The notes: a model not told the origin generated them from the letters alone. Counted from the stretch's first letter, positions 16,108-24,790 are shown. The stretch is DNA of 64,000 bases from Frateuria_A sp049727805 (GCF_049727805.1 NZ_JBCNYA010000022.1:1-64000); one strand, 5' to 3'. A program made the numbers and translations.

Positions 16108-17412
16108 ATGAGCCTGATCCGTAGCCAGTCCCTGGCCGCGCTGGTCCAAGCGGCCGCCGCTGGCGACGAGGCACGCCTCGAACAGTTGTCGCGCCAGCAC
16201 CCGGCCGTGGCCCGCGCGCTGGCGCCGTTGCTGGCCCGCCTCGACGGTGGTCGGCCTGCGGCGATGGCGCTGCAGACCCTCGAACAGCAGGGCCTGGTGC
16301 TCGCCGCCGCGCAGATGCTCGGCCGCGAGCAGTCCGCGCTGGACAAGGCCACCCAGGAAGGCCGCGACGGCGTCGGCCGCTTGACGGACGCCAGCGCCGG
16401 AATCTCGACGGCCCTGCAGCAGGTCGCCAGCGCCTTGACGCAGGTCGAGCAGGCGCGCCAGACCGGCAGCGCCGGCGTGAGCGAACTGGACGGCCAGCTG
16501 CGCCTGCTGCGCAGCGCGCTGTCGGCGATGAACCGCAACCAGGCGCGCCTGGCCGAGCAGGTCGAGCAGATCGGCAAGCTCACCGGCGTGGTGCAGGAGA
16601 TCGCCCACCAGACCAACCTGGTCGCGCTGAACGCGGCCATCGAAGCCGCCCGCGCGGGCGAGGCCGGCCGCGGCTTCGCGGTGGTCGCCGACGAGGTCAA
16701 GCAACTGGCCGAGAAGACCACCCAGGCCACCACCGAGATCGAGACGGTCACCGGTTCCATCGGCGATTTCTCGCAGCAGCTGGACGGCGACGTGCAGCAG
16801 GGCATGCAGCGGCTGGAGCAGGCGCAGTCCGGCGTGATCCAGGCCGACGCGGCGATGCGCCGCAGCGGCGAGGCGCTGGCCGGCGCCAGCGAGAAGATCG
16901 CCCAGCTGCGCCAGGGCCAGGACGTGCAGCAGGCCCGCGCGGCCGCCGCGCAGGCGGCGCTGGGCGCCCTGCAGCGCCGCAGCACCGAGGCGCGCCGGCA
17001 GAGCGAGGCGCTCAGCCGCGCCGCGCTGCTGGCGCACCGGCTGGCGCTGGGCTGGCTCGAACACGAGGCCGGCAACGACCCGGCCAGCCTGAGCCTGACC
17101 GTGCGCGAATCGGCGCAGGGCATCCGCCAGGCGATGGAACTGGCGCTGCTCGAACCGGGCGCGCTGGACCGGCGCTGGTTCGATACCGAGGCGCTGGACC
17201 GCACCGTGCGCCGCCTGGCCGCGCAGCATCCGGAGCACCCGGCCGCCGGCGCGCTCAGCGAAGCCGGCGCACGGTTGTCCGAGCACGGCAGCGCCTTCGT
17301 CGGCCTGTTGTGCAACGGCCAGGTGGAGCAGGCCCAGCAGATCAGCCAGCGGCTGGAATCCGACCGCGAGGCGCTGGTCGTCCAGCTCGCCGCGCTGCTG
17401 GCCGAAGCCTGA
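16108..17412 (+). CDS. Soluble methyl-accepting chemotaxis protein
   Basis: A 434-residue chemoreceptor without membrane segments or signal peptide, so cytoplasmic. The signalling tip, with Glu-Ile-Ala-His-Gln-Thr-Asn-Leu-Val-Ala-Leu-Asn and Ala-Gly-Glu-Ala-Gly-Arg-Gly-Phe-Ala-Val-Val-Ala, is canonical and lies near residues 165-205, flanked by coiled coils. The N-terminal 80 residues and C-terminal 130 residues are helical and match no sensor domain I recognise. Start at Met-Ser-Leu-Ile-Arg was chosen because it follows a sigma-28 promoter; upstream in-frame sequence is a repeat. The stop overlaps the flgA start (TGATG). Confidence 0.88.
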   Translation: MSLIRSQSLAALVQAAAAGDEARLEQLSRQHPAVARALAPLLARLDGGRPAAMALQTLEQQGLVLAAAQMLGREQSALDKATQEGRDGVGRLTDASAGISTALQQVASALTQVEQARQTGSAGVSELDGQLRLLRSALSAMNRNQARLAEQVEQIGKLTGVVQEIAHQTNLVALNAAIEAARAGEAGRGFAVVADEVKQLAEKTTQATTEIETVTGSIGDFSQQLDGDVQQGMQRLEQAQSGVIQADAAMRRSGEALAGASEKIAQLRQGQDVQQARAAAAQAALGALQRRSTEARRQSEALSRAALLAHRLALGWLEHEAGNDPASLSLTVRESAQGIRQAMELALLEPGALDRRWFDTEALDRTVRRLAAQHPEHPAAGALSEAGARLSEHGSAFVGLLCNGQVEQAQQISQRLESDREALVVQLAALLAEA

Positions 17413-18107
17413 TGGCCTTGGCGCGCCGCTGCCTGCTGCTCGCGTTACTGGGGACGGTCCTGCCGGCCCTGGCCGCGCCGCTGTCGGAGGCGGACGTGCG
17501 CGCACAGGCCGAGCAGTTCGTCGCCCGGCAGTACGCCGCGCCCGGCAGCCGCGTCGAGGTGAAGTCCGAGGCGCTGGACCCGCGCCTGCGCATCGCCGAT
17601 TGCGCCGCGCCGCTCGCCGCCAGCCTCCCCGGCGGCCTGCGCATGACGCCTCGGCTGAGCGTGCTGGTGCGTTGCCCGGCCGCCGACGGCTGGACCCTGC
17701 GCGTGCCGGTCGAGCTGCACGTGTTCCGCCAGGTGCTGGTGGCCAGCCGGCCGCTGGTGCGCGGCGACGGCATCGTGGCGGCGGACGTGCATGCCGAGCC
17801 GCGTGACGTCACCCACCTGCCCTATGGCTACGTGGAAAGCATGGACCAGGTCGCCGAGCGCAGCCTGTCGCGGCCGGTCGCCGCCGGCAGCGTGCTGACC
17901 CCCAGCGCGCTGGGCGGCCGGCAGATGGTCCGCGCCGGCGACCACGTGCAACTGGTGGCCGAACTGGACGGCATCGCGGTGCGCGCCGAGGGCGTCGCCC
18001 TGGGCAGCGGCGACGCGGGCGCCCGCATGCGGGTACGCAACGGCAATTCCGGCCGCGTGGTCGACGCCATCGTGCGCGCCCCGGGCGTGGTCGTGGCGCT
18101 ACCCTGA
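17412..18107 (+). CDS. flgA: P-ring assembly chaperone FlgA
   Basis: A 231-residue periplasmic protein. A signal peptide (basic start, Leu-rich core, cleavage after Ala-Leu-Ala) is followed by a SAF-domain C-terminal half with Pro-Leu-Val-Arg-Gly-Asp near residue 118 and Leu-Gly-Gly-Arg-Gln-Met-Val-Arg-Ala-Gly-Asp near 170. FlgA helps FlgI polymerise around the rod. Its ATG shares a base with the stop of the chemoreceptor gene, so the two are translationally coupled, unlike the usual free-standing flgA. Confidence 0.93.
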   Translation: MALARRCLLLALLGTVLPALAAPLSEADVRAQAEQFVARQYAAPGSRVEVKSEALDPRLRIADCAAPLAASLPGGLRMTPRLSVLVRCPAADGWTLRVPVELHVFRQVLVASRPLVRGDGIVAADVHAEPRDVTHLPYGYVESMDQVAERSLSRPVAAGSVLTPSALGGRQMVRAGDHVQLVAELDGIAVRAEGVALGSGDAGARMRVRNGNSGRVVDAIVRAPGVVVALP

Positions 18108-18136
18108 ACGAACCGGACCGGCACGACAGACGAGGC

Positions 18137-18163
18137 TAAAGTTTTTCCCGACCCCGCCGATTC
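18137..18163 (+). promoter_or_regulatory. Sigma-28 promoter of flgM
   Basis: TAAAGTTT, 11 bases, GCCGATTC is the best sigma-28 match in the window: all eight -35 bases and six of eight -10 bases. It begins 30 bases after the flgA stop and lies 37 bases before the flgM ATG. Confidence 0.9.
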
Positions 18164-18200
18164 CCCTGGGGACAGGGCCCAACTTACGCGAGAAGGACCG

Positions 18201-18524
18201 ATGAACACGACCATTTCCAACAACGGCTTGCCCCTCCTGCCGCAGGCTCCCGGCAACCAGGCCAACGGCCCGGCGTCGGGCGGCAATGCCGCCAGCGACG
18301 CGCCCGCCGCCGTGACGCCGAAGGACGACAGCGTCCGCCTGACCGACTCGGCGCGCGCGCTGCAGGACGCCGCCAAGGTGGACGGCCAGGGCACGATCGA
18401 CAGCAAGAAGGTGGAGAAGATCCGCCAGTCGATCGCCGACGGCAGCTACCAGGTCAATCCGGCCGCCATCGCCGACAAGATGATCGCGCTCGAGGCGCAG
18501 ATCGCCGGTCCGGCGAAGCCGTAA
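18201..18524 (+). CDS. flgM: Anti-sigma-28 factor FlgM
   Basis: A 107-residue protein. The N-terminal half is Pro/Ala/Gly/Asn-rich and likely disordered. The C-terminal half has the FlgM pattern Asp-Ser-Val-Arg-Leu-Thr-Asp, then Lys-Val-Glu-Lys-Ile-Arg-Gln-Ser-Ile-Ala-Asp-Gly-Ser-Tyr. FlgM binds FliA until the hook is complete, then is exported. Its own sigma-28 promoter gives negative feedback. It is nine bases upstream of flgN. Confidence 0.93.
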   Translation: MNTTISNNGLPLLPQAPGNQANGPASGGNAASDAPAAVTPKDDSVRLTDSARALQDAAKVDGQGTIDSKKVEKIRQSIADGSYQVNPAAIADKMIALEAQIAGPAKP

Positions 18525-18533
18525 TCCGCAACC

Positions 18534-18983
18534 ATGAGCAAGCTGCTGCACCATGAGCTCGAAACCGCGCTGGCCGCGGTGGTGGAGGACCTGCACCGGT
18601 CCGTCACCGAGCTCGCCGCGACCCTGGCCGCCGAGCGCGAGGCGCTGGTGGCCGCCGATGCGGCCGCGCTGGATCGCGCCGGCGCACGCAAGCAGGCGCT
18701 GATGCAGCAGCTCGAGCAACTGGACGCCGAGCGCGTGCAGTTGCTCAAGGTCGAGCCGTCCGCCGCCGCGCAGGTCGAACCGCGCTGGCGCGAAGTGCTC
18801 GAACTGCTGCGCGGCTGCCATGAGATGAACCAGCGCAACGGGAGCCTGGTCAGCCAGCGGCTGACCCAGGTTCGCGAGGCGCTGGCCGTGCTGAGCGGCC
18901 AGGGCGGCGACGCCCGCGGCCTGTACGGACCCGGTGGCGAAGTGCGCACGGCGTTGCGCTCGCACCACCTGGCCTCGGCCTGA
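18534..18983 (+). CDS. flgN: FlgN-like chaperone for FlgK and FlgL
   Basis: A 149-residue helical, coiled-coil protein. The pattern Asn-Gln-Arg-Asn-Gly-Ser-Leu-Val near residue 101 and Leu-Tyr-Gly-Pro-Gly-Gly near 131 fit the FlgN family. FlgN carries FlgK and FlgL to the export apparatus. Adjacency to flgM, with nine bases between, is the usual flgAMN order. Confidence 0.88.
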   Translation: MSKLLHHELETALAAVVEDLHRSVTELAATLAAEREALVAADAAALDRAGARKQALMQQLEQLDAERVQLLKVEPSAAAQVEPRWREVLELLRGCHEMNQRNGSLVSQRLTQVREALAVLSGQGGDARGLYGPGGEVRTALRSHHLASA

Positions 18984-19071
18984 CGCCGGCGCGCAAGCCT
19001 TACGGACGCCGCGCCGCAAGGCCGGTGGAGATCCACCCCAGGCGGGATCAGCCCGCGAGTAGATCAAGACC

Positions 19072-20334
19072 ATGAGCGACACCGCCGTCTCGACCCAGTC
19101 CCGCCTCGCCGGCAACCGCGAAATGCCCCTGCCGGTCGTGCGGGTGCCGATGCTGGACCAGAAGCGCGAACTGTTCGCCTACGAGGTCATGTTCCACCGC
19201 CATGCCGGCGACGAGCAGGAGCTGATGCAGCGCGTGCTCTCGACCCTGGCCGACGGCGCGCTGACCCGGCTGGTGCGCGGCAACCGCACCTTCCTCACCC
19301 TTTCGCGCGAACTGCTGCTGGGCCAGACCGACGTGCTGGCGCACCAGCCGCGCTTCGGCGTGCTGCTGCAGCCGGCCATGGCCGACGACGCCGAACTGAT
19401 GGACCGGCTGCAGAAGATGTCCCAGCGCGGCTGCCTGCTGATGCTGGACGCCGGCGCGATGGACCTGCACGGTTCGGTGGCGCTGGAGACGCTGCTGCAG
19501 ATCGTGCAGTTCGTGCGGCTGGACGCCAGCTCGCTGAGTCCCGAGCAGATGCGCGAGCGCGCCGAGAAGCTGCACGAGCGCGGCATCTGGGTGATCGCCG
19601 GCCACGTCGACGACCACGCCACCTACCAGCGCTGCCTGGAACTGCCGCTGCAGGCGATCCAGGGCCGCTACCTGCTGATTCCCGACCAGGTGGAAGTGCC
19701 GGTGCTCTCGGCCAACCGCCTGTCGCTGCTGCGCCTGATGCGCGAGCTGCAGGAGAACAACCCCGGCCCGATCGAGCTGGGCGACATCATCCGCAACGAC
19801 GCGATCCTTTCCTACAAGCTGCTGAGCTGCGTGAACTCGGCCTACTTCGGCCTGCCCAAGCAGCTCAAGTCCGTGCAGCAGGCGGCGATCTTCTTCGGCG
19901 TCACGCGCATGCGCAACTGGGTGTTCACCATGGCGCTGGGCGGCATGGACGACCGTCCGCCGGAGCTGCTGCGCACCGCGCTGATCCGCGCGCACATGTG
20001 CGAGCAACTCGCCTCGCACATGCCGCGCCAGCAGAAGGAAATGGCGTTCACCGTAGGCCTGTTCTCGCTGCTGGACACGCTGATGTGCGCGCCGATGGAG
20101 TTCGTGCTCGAACAGCTTCCACTGGTGCCGGAGATCCGCGAGGCGCTGGTCGGCAACCGCGGCCCGTTCGGCCCGCTGCTGGAGCAGATCCACGCCTGGG
20201 AAGCCGGCCAGCTCAGCGGCCAGATGCAGCCGCAGCAGATCCAGCGCATGGCCGGCATCTACCTGGAAGCGACCCAGTGGGCCGACCAGGTGTATTCGTT
20301 CGCCGAACCCAAGGCGCCGGCCGCCGCGGCCTAA
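19072..20334 (+). CDS. EAL-HDOD signalling protein (YuxH-like)
   Basis: A 420-residue two-domain protein. Residues about 20-210 look like a degenerate EAL domain: the expected Glu-x-Leu motif is replaced by Glu-Val-Met-Phe and the other metal ligands are not visible, so c-di-GMP hydrolysis is unlikely. Residues about 215-400 form an HDOD domain (Ile-Ile-Arg-Asn-Asp-Ala-Ile-Leu-Ser-Tyr-Lys-Leu-Leu, Val-Asn-Ser-Ala-Tyr-Phe). Proteins of this layout act as signalling scaffolds. Its place at the end of the flagellar block suggests a motility role. No sigma-28 or sigma-54 site is visible in the 88-base gap upstream. Confidence 0.85.
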   Translation: MSDTAVSTQSRLAGNREMPLPVVRVPMLDQKRELFAYEVMFHRHAGDEQELMQRVLSTLADGALTRLVRGNRTFLTLSRELLLGQTDVLAHQPRFGVLLQPAMADDAELMDRLQKMSQRGCLLMLDAGAMDLHGSVALETLLQIVQFVRLDASSLSPEQMRERAEKLHERGIWVIAGHVDDHATYQRCLELPLQAIQGRYLLIPDQVEVPVLSANRLSLLRLMRELQENNPGPIELGDIIRNDAILSYKLLSCVNSAYFGLPKQLKSVQQAAIFFGVTRMRNWVFTMALGGMDDRPPELLRTALIRAHMCEQLASHMPRQQKEMAFTVGLFSLLDTLMCAPMEFVLEQLPLVPEIREALVGNRGPFGPLLEQIHAWEAGQLSGQMQPQQIQRMAGIYLEATQWADQVYSFAEPKAPAAAA

Positions 20335-20369
20335 GTCGACGTACCCGGACGCGCACTAACCCCTCCGAG

Positions 20370-20502
20370 CCTTCCCCCGCGAACGCGGGGGAAGGTGCCG
20401 ACAGGCGGATGGGGGCGCTTCTGGGCGGGATGCCGGGGTGGGCTTTCCGCAAGGCTTCCCCCATCCGCCCTGCGGGCACCTTCCCCCGTGGACGGGGGAA
20501 GG
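20370..20502. repeat. Family B palindromic repeat doublet
   Basis: Same doublet layout as at 15877-16011: two hairpins with CTTCCCCCGCG/CGCGGGGGAAG and CCTTCCCCCGTG/GACGGGGGAAGG facing each other across a spacer with GGCGGATGGGGGCGCTT. It fills the convergent gap between the EAL-HDOD and TMEM43-like genes. Confidence 0.85.
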
Positions 20503-20559
20503 ATTCCACGATGCAACACCTTGTTTGTCGGAGTTCCTCCGCGAACGCGGAGCGCCCGA

Positions 20560-21612
20560 TCAATGCGTCCGGTCTGGCCGTCCCATCCGCCGGTGCAGCA
20601 AGACCACCGCGACCACGCCGGCCACCGTCACCCCCAGCCAGTTCAGGACTGGCGGCCAGTCGCCACCCAGCCATGAGGCGCAGGACACCGCGCCGATCGC
20701 GGTTACGCCCACCGCCAGGGCCAGCGCCGCGTCGCCGATGCGCCGGCGACGGTCCCACAGCAGCAGGAAGGCGCCCAGTGCAGCCAGCAGGATCGCGCCG
20801 CCACGCCGGGCGGTGGTGAATTCCGGCGGGTCGGGCACGTCCGGCAGCACGTCGCCGAGCGAGCGTACGCCGACCTGCACCTGGTAACCCCGCCCGTCGT
20901 CCGCCTGGCTGGCGCGCACCAGCCGGTCGCCGTCCAGCCGCGCGAAGATCGTCAGCGGCTGCACCGGCACGGCCTGCCAGCTCACCCGCACGTCGCCCAG
21001 CCGCGGCGAGCCCGGGTCGGCGCTGGTGGTCAGGTAGTCGTGGTAAAGGCTGAAGCTGGCCGCGAGGTTGGCCGGCAACCGCGACGGATCGGGCGCGACC
21101 GCCTCGCTGCCCGGCAGGGCATGCACCAGCACCGGCCCGAGCGCGAAGCCGCCGACCCGCACCTTGCCTGCCACGAAGCGCTGGCTCTGCAGCGGAAACG
21201 CTTTCGGGTTGGCGTGGCCGCGCGGCTGGTCGAACTTGCCGGTGTCCTGCAGCTCGTCGGACCAGTCCAGCTCGTAGTGCACGTCGCTGCCCACGCGCAC
21301 CTCGCGCCACTGGAACATCTCCACGTGGCGGTCGAGCACCGGGGTAGCAACGGTCAGGTTGAACTCGTCGTCGTGCGGCGCCTCGACCACCTCGGGCGTG
21401 CCGGACACCAGCACCATGCTGCCGTGCATGCCCGGCTGCGGTCCCTGCGCGCCGGCCTGCACCACGTCGCCGCCGTGTCGCACAGCGGCGACGTGGTGGA
21501 TCAGCAGGCCGCGCTCGGTGATCGCCGCCAGGCCCAGGCCGGCGATCAGCAGCACCGCGCCGCCGCCGCGCAGCAGCAGGGCCCGCGTGCCGATCCGCGT
21601 CTGCCGCCTCAC
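20560..21612 (-). CDS. TMEM43 family membrane protein
   Basis: A 350-residue protein with the TMEM43 (LUMA) layout: one membrane helix near residues 13-31, a large extracytoplasmic domain of about 235 residues, and three closely spaced membrane helices at the C-terminus (about 275-340). It shows Gly-Ser-Asp-Val-His-Tyr-Glu-Leu-Asp-Trp and Phe-Asp-Gln-Pro-Arg-Gly-His-Ala-Asn-Pro, features of this family. The bacterial function is unknown. The start is a GTG overlapping the stop of the upstream hydrolase gene (GTGA), so they form one translational unit. Confidence 0.82.
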   Translation of the reverse strand: MRRQTRIGTRALLLRGGGAVLLIAGLGLAAITERGLLIHHVAAVRHGGDVVQAGAQGPQPGMHGSMVLVSGTPEVVEAPHDDEFNLTVATPVLDRHVEMFQWREVRVGSDVHYELDWSDELQDTGKFDQPRGHANPKAFPLQSQRFVAGKVRVGGFALGPVLVHALPGSEAVAPDPSRLPANLAASFSLYHDYLTTSADPGSPRLGDVRVSWQAVPVQPLTIFARLDGDRLVRASQADDGRGYQVQVGVRSLGDVLPDVPDPPEFTTARRGGAILLAALGAFLLLWDRRRRIGDAALALAVGVTAIGAVSCASWLGGDWPPVLNWLGVTVAGVVAVVLLHRRMGRPDRTH

Positions 21613-22472
21613 TCCACCGCCCCGGCCGGTTCGCCGCGCAGGCTCGCCCGCTCGTCGGCGGTGCCGAAGCGGCCGCGCTCGTCGCGGGTCACCCGGGCCG
21701 CCGCGCAGGCGTGGTCGTGGGTGAAGAACAGCCGCACCCCACGGGCAAGCTTGTCCTCGAGGAACGCGCGCTTCTCGTCGATCAGCGTCTCCGGCGCACG
21801 GTCGTAGCCCATGGTGATCGGCAGGTGCACCCACGGACGGCCCGGGATCAGGTCGGCGCAGAACACCACGCCGCCGACCTCGGCCAGCATCAGGCCGGGC
21901 GTGTGGCCGTCGGAGAAGTGGAAGCGCACGGACTTGCCGAGCGCCTTCGAATGCGGCCCCTCGACCAGCTCCAGCCGGCCGCTGGCTTCCAGCATGCCGG
22001 CCAGCTCGGGAATGAACGAGGCACGGTCGCGCGGGTGCGGCGACTGCGCGCGGCGCCAGTGTTCGGCGCCGACCAGGAAGGTGGCGTTGGGAAACAGCAG
22101 CCGCGGCGGCTCGCCTTCGGCCCAAGGCGCCAGCAGGCCGCCGGCGTGGTCGAAGTGCAGGTGCGAGAGCGCCACCGCGTCGACGTCCTCGTGCGAGAGG
22201 CCGGCCTGGGCGAGCGACTCGAGCAGCACGTGGCGGTCTTCCACCACGCCGTAGCGCTCGCGCAGCTTCGGCTCGAAGAAGGCGCCGATGCCGGTTTCGA
22301 ACAGCACGTTGCGGCCGTCCAGGTCCTTCACCAGCAGGCAGCGGCAGGCCAGCGGGATGCGGTTCTCCGCATCGGGCGCGATCCAGCGCGCCCACATGGC
22401 CTTGGGCGCGTTGCCGAACATCGCCCCGCCATCGAGCTTCTGGGTGTTGCCCTCAAGGGACCACAGCTGCAT
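21609..22472 (-). CDS. Metallo-beta-lactamase-fold hydrolase
   Basis: A 287-residue cytoplasmic protein with the zinc motif His-Leu-His-Phe-Asp-His-Ala-Gly-Gly near residues 104-112. A further His (Asp-Gly-His-Thr-Pro-Gly) and Asp (Phe-Cys-Ala-Asp-Leu-Ile) ligand follow, and a late His in Phe-Thr-His-Asp-His. The layout resembles AHL-lactonase or YtnP-like enzymes, but the substrate cannot be told. It overlaps the TMEM43-like gene by four bases. Confidence 0.85.
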   Translation of the reverse strand: MQLWSLEGNTQKLDGGAMFGNAPKAMWARWIAPDAENRIPLACRCLLVKDLDGRNVLFETGIGAFFEPKLRERYGVVEDRHVLLESLAQAGLSHEDVDAVALSHLHFDHAGGLLAPWAEGEPPRLLFPNATFLVGAEHWRRAQSPHPRDRASFIPELAGMLEASGRLELVEGPHSKALGKSVRFHFSDGHTPGLMLAEVGGVVFCADLIPGRPWVHLPITMGYDRAPETLIDEKRAFLEDKLARGVRLFFTHDHACAAARVTRDERGRFGTADERASLRGEPAGAVE

Positions 22473-22567
22473 TCACGTCGCCCATGTTGCAAGGATGCCC
22501 ATGGCGATTCTACGCAGGGGGCGCGGTGCTGTCTGCCGGCCCTGGAGTTGCGGTCCGCCGACAGGCT

Positions 22568-22737
22568 CTCCCATCCGCCTGTCGGCACCTTCCCCCGCGT
22601 TCGCGGGGGAAGGCTCGGAAGCGTGGCATTGCGGCCCCGATCACTCCCTCGCTGAGGAAAGGGCTCGGGAGCCTCGCATCGCGGCCCCGATCCTTCCTCG
22701 TTTACGGCGGAAGGTGCCCGAAGGGCGGATGGGGGAG
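22568..22737. repeat. Family B repeat, decayed doublet
   Basis: A full hairpin (CTTCCCCCGCG/CGCGGGGGAAG preceded by CATCCGCCTGTCGGCACC) and an eroded partner (GGAAGGTGCCCGAAGGGCGG followed by ATGGGGGAG) enclose about 80 bases. A second imperfect copy of GCATTGCGGCCCCGATC lies between. The stretch 22473-22754 holds nothing else I can name. Confidence 0.7.
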
Positions 22738-22754
22738 TTCCCGCGAGGAACCCG

Positions 22755-24479
22755 CTATTGCACCTTGCCCAGCCCCGACGGCCGCCGCGGGTCGCTTGCC
22801 GCATCCAGCCTGTTGTCGCGGTGGTCCCAGGTGACCACGTTCATGAAGCCCCATGGATCGCGCGGATGCAGCGTATAGCCCATGCGCTTGAGCTCGCGCG
22901 CGGTGGCCGCGTCGAACACGCCCGCTTCCACGTCCACGCGGTCGGGCATGAACTGATGGTGGAAGCGCTTCTGCGCCACGATGGCGCTGGCGTCCTTGCC
23001 GTCGATGAAGGCGAGGATGCCTTCCAGCACCTGCGTGATGATGGTCGAGCCGCCGGGCGAGCCGATCACCGCCGTGCGGTCCTTGCCGATCACCAGGCTG
23101 GGCGACATCGAGGAGAGCATGCGCTTGCCGCCCTCGGGTGCATTGGCCTTGCTGCCGAGCAGGCCGTACACGTTCGGCTTGTTGGGCACCAGCGCGAAGT
23201 CGTCCATTTCGTCGTTGAGCAGCACGCCGGTACCGGCGGCGACGAAGGTGGAACCGAGCGTGTAGTTCACCGTCGAGGTGACGGCGATCATGTTGCCGTC
23301 CTTGTCGATGATCGAGAAATGCGTGGTGTGCGGGCCCGGATCATGCGCGCCGCTGGAAGGCAGCATCGAGGACGGCGTGGCCTTGTCGGGCAGGATGCTC
23401 TGGCGCAGGCCGTCGGCGTAGTACGGCGACAGCAGCATGTCCAGCGGCATCTTCACGAAGTCGGGGTCGCCGAGGTAATCGTTGTGGTCGCGGAAGGCGC
23501 GGCGCATCGCCTCGATCACGTAGTGCGCGCGATGGGCGCGATCGAGCCTGTCCAGGTCGACGCCGCGCAGGATGTTGAGGATCTCGGCGATCGCCACGCC
23601 GCCGGAGGACGGCGGCGGCGCGGTGACGATGCGGTAGCCGTGGTAGTCCACGCTGATCGGCGCGCGCTCCTTCACCTGGTAGCCGGCCAGGTCCGCTTCG
23701 CTCCAGTTGCCGCCGGCCGCGCGCACGGCGGCCACCAGCTTCTTCGCCACCTCGCCCTTGTAGAAGCCGTCGCGGCCCTGCCGGGCGAGGCTCTCCAGCG
23801 TGCGTGCCTGGTCGGGGTCGCGCCAGGTGCGGCCTTCCACGGGTGGCTTGCCGTCGACGAAATACTTGGCGGCCGAGGCCGGCCAGCGCTTGAGGAAGTC
23901 GGCGCGCTCGGCGATGGCGTCGCGCAGGCGGCTGTCCGGTTCGAAGCCGTCACGTGCGGTGCGGATCGCCGGCGCCAGCGAGGTCGACAGCGGCAGCTTG
24001 CCGTAGTGCGCGGCCAGCCAGGCCAGACCGGCCGGCTCGCCCGGAATGCCGGCCGAGAGCGGACCGTTCAGCGCGGCATCGCGGTTGGGCGAACCGTCCG
24101 CATTGAGATAGGCCTTCGGGTCGACCGCTGCCGGCGCCACCTCGCGCGCGTCGATGAACACCTCGCGCCCGTCCGAGGCGCGCCGCAGCACCGCCAGGAA
24201 ACCGCCGCCCAGCCCGGAGCTTTCCGGCTCGACCACCGACAGCGTGGACGCCACCGCGACCGCCGCGTCGAACGCATTGCCGCCCTTGGCCAGCACTTCC
24301 AGCCCGGCGTTGGTAGCCAGGAAGTTGGCGCTGGCAATCGCGCCGTGGCCGGGCTTCTGCGCCGTCGCGGTGGCGGGACCGGCATGCGGCGCCTGCGCCG
24401 GCGGGTCTGTCGCGAAGGCGGCGCCGCTGGTCAGGAACAGGCTCAGCAACAGGGCGCGCCAACGCAGGGACAGACTCAT
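22755..24479 (-). CDS. ggt: Gamma-glutamyltransferase
   Basis: A 574-residue exported precursor with an N-terminal signal peptide ending near residue 22. The autoprocessing and nucleophile Thr lies in His-Thr-Thr-His-Phe near residue 384, followed by Gly-Asn-Met-Ile-Ala-Val-Thr-Ser-Thr. Gly-Gly-Ser-Thr-Ile-Ile in the small subunit is the conserved oxyanion loop. The enzyme transfers or hydrolyses the gamma-glutamyl group of glutathione in the periplasm. The ATG overlaps the ferredoxin stop by four bases. The ggt-ferredoxin-coaD neighbourhood is conserved in other gammaproteobacteria such as Pseudomonas. Confidence 0.95.
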   Translation of the reverse strand: MSLSLRWRALLLSLFLTSGAAFATDPPAQAPHAGPATATAQKPGHGAIASANFLATNAGLEVLAKGGNAFDAAVAVASTLSVVEPESSGLGGGFLAVLRRASDGREVFIDAREVAPAAVDPKAYLNADGSPNRDAALNGPLSAGIPGEPAGLAWLAAHYGKLPLSTSLAPAIRTARDGFEPDSRLRDAIAERADFLKRWPASAAKYFVDGKPPVEGRTWRDPDQARTLESLARQGRDGFYKGEVAKKLVAAVRAAGGNWSEADLAGYQVKERAPISVDYHGYRIVTAPPPSSGGVAIAEILNILRGVDLDRLDRAHRAHYVIEAMRRAFRDHNDYLGDPDFVKMPLDMLLSPYYADGLRQSILPDKATPSSMLPSSGAHDPGPHTTHFSIIDKDGNMIAVTSTVNYTLGSTFVAAGTGVLLNDEMDDFALVPNKPNVYGLLGSKANAPEGGKRMLSSMSPSLVIGKDRTAVIGSPGGSTIITQVLEGILAFIDGKDASAIVAQKRFHHQFMPDRVDVEAGVFDAATARELKRMGYTLHPRDPWGFMNVVTWDHRDNRLDAASDPRRPSGLGKVQ

Positions 24480-24736
24480 GCCGTGGTCTCCTTCGCCATC
24501 AACTGGCGGTATTTGAGTTCGAGTTGCTCGCGCGTCTCGGCCAGCGCGTCGTCGACGAGGATGCATTCGACCGGGCACACCAGCACGCACTGCGGCTCGT
24601 CATGGTGACCGACGCACTCGGTGCACAACGCGGGGTCGATCACGTAATAGTCCTCGCCCATCGAGATCGCCTTGTTCGGGCACGCGGGCTCGCAGACGTC
24701 GCAGTTGACGCAGGTGTCGAGGATCTTCAGGGACAT
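24476..24736 (-). CDS. yfhL: YfhL-type 2[4Fe-4S] ferredoxin
   Basis: An 86-residue ferredoxin. The first cluster motif is Cys-x2-Cys-x2-Cys-x3-Cys-Pro near residues 9-20, and the second Cys-x2-Cys-x8-Cys-x3-Cys-Pro with an eight-residue insertion, as in YfhL. It is a low-potential electron carrier; its partner is unknown. Start Met-Ser-Leu-Lys-Ile-Leu gives the family length. Translation is coupled to ggt. Confidence 0.93.
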   Translation of the reverse strand: MSLKILDTCVNCDVCEPACPNKAISMGEDYYVIDPALCTECVGHHDEPQCVLVCPVECILVDDALAETREQLELKYRQLMAKETTA

Positions 24737-24790
24737 AAGCGCCAATGGTAGCGCGGAGCGGCCGCCCCCGCCGATCCCAGGGCGGCCCAA

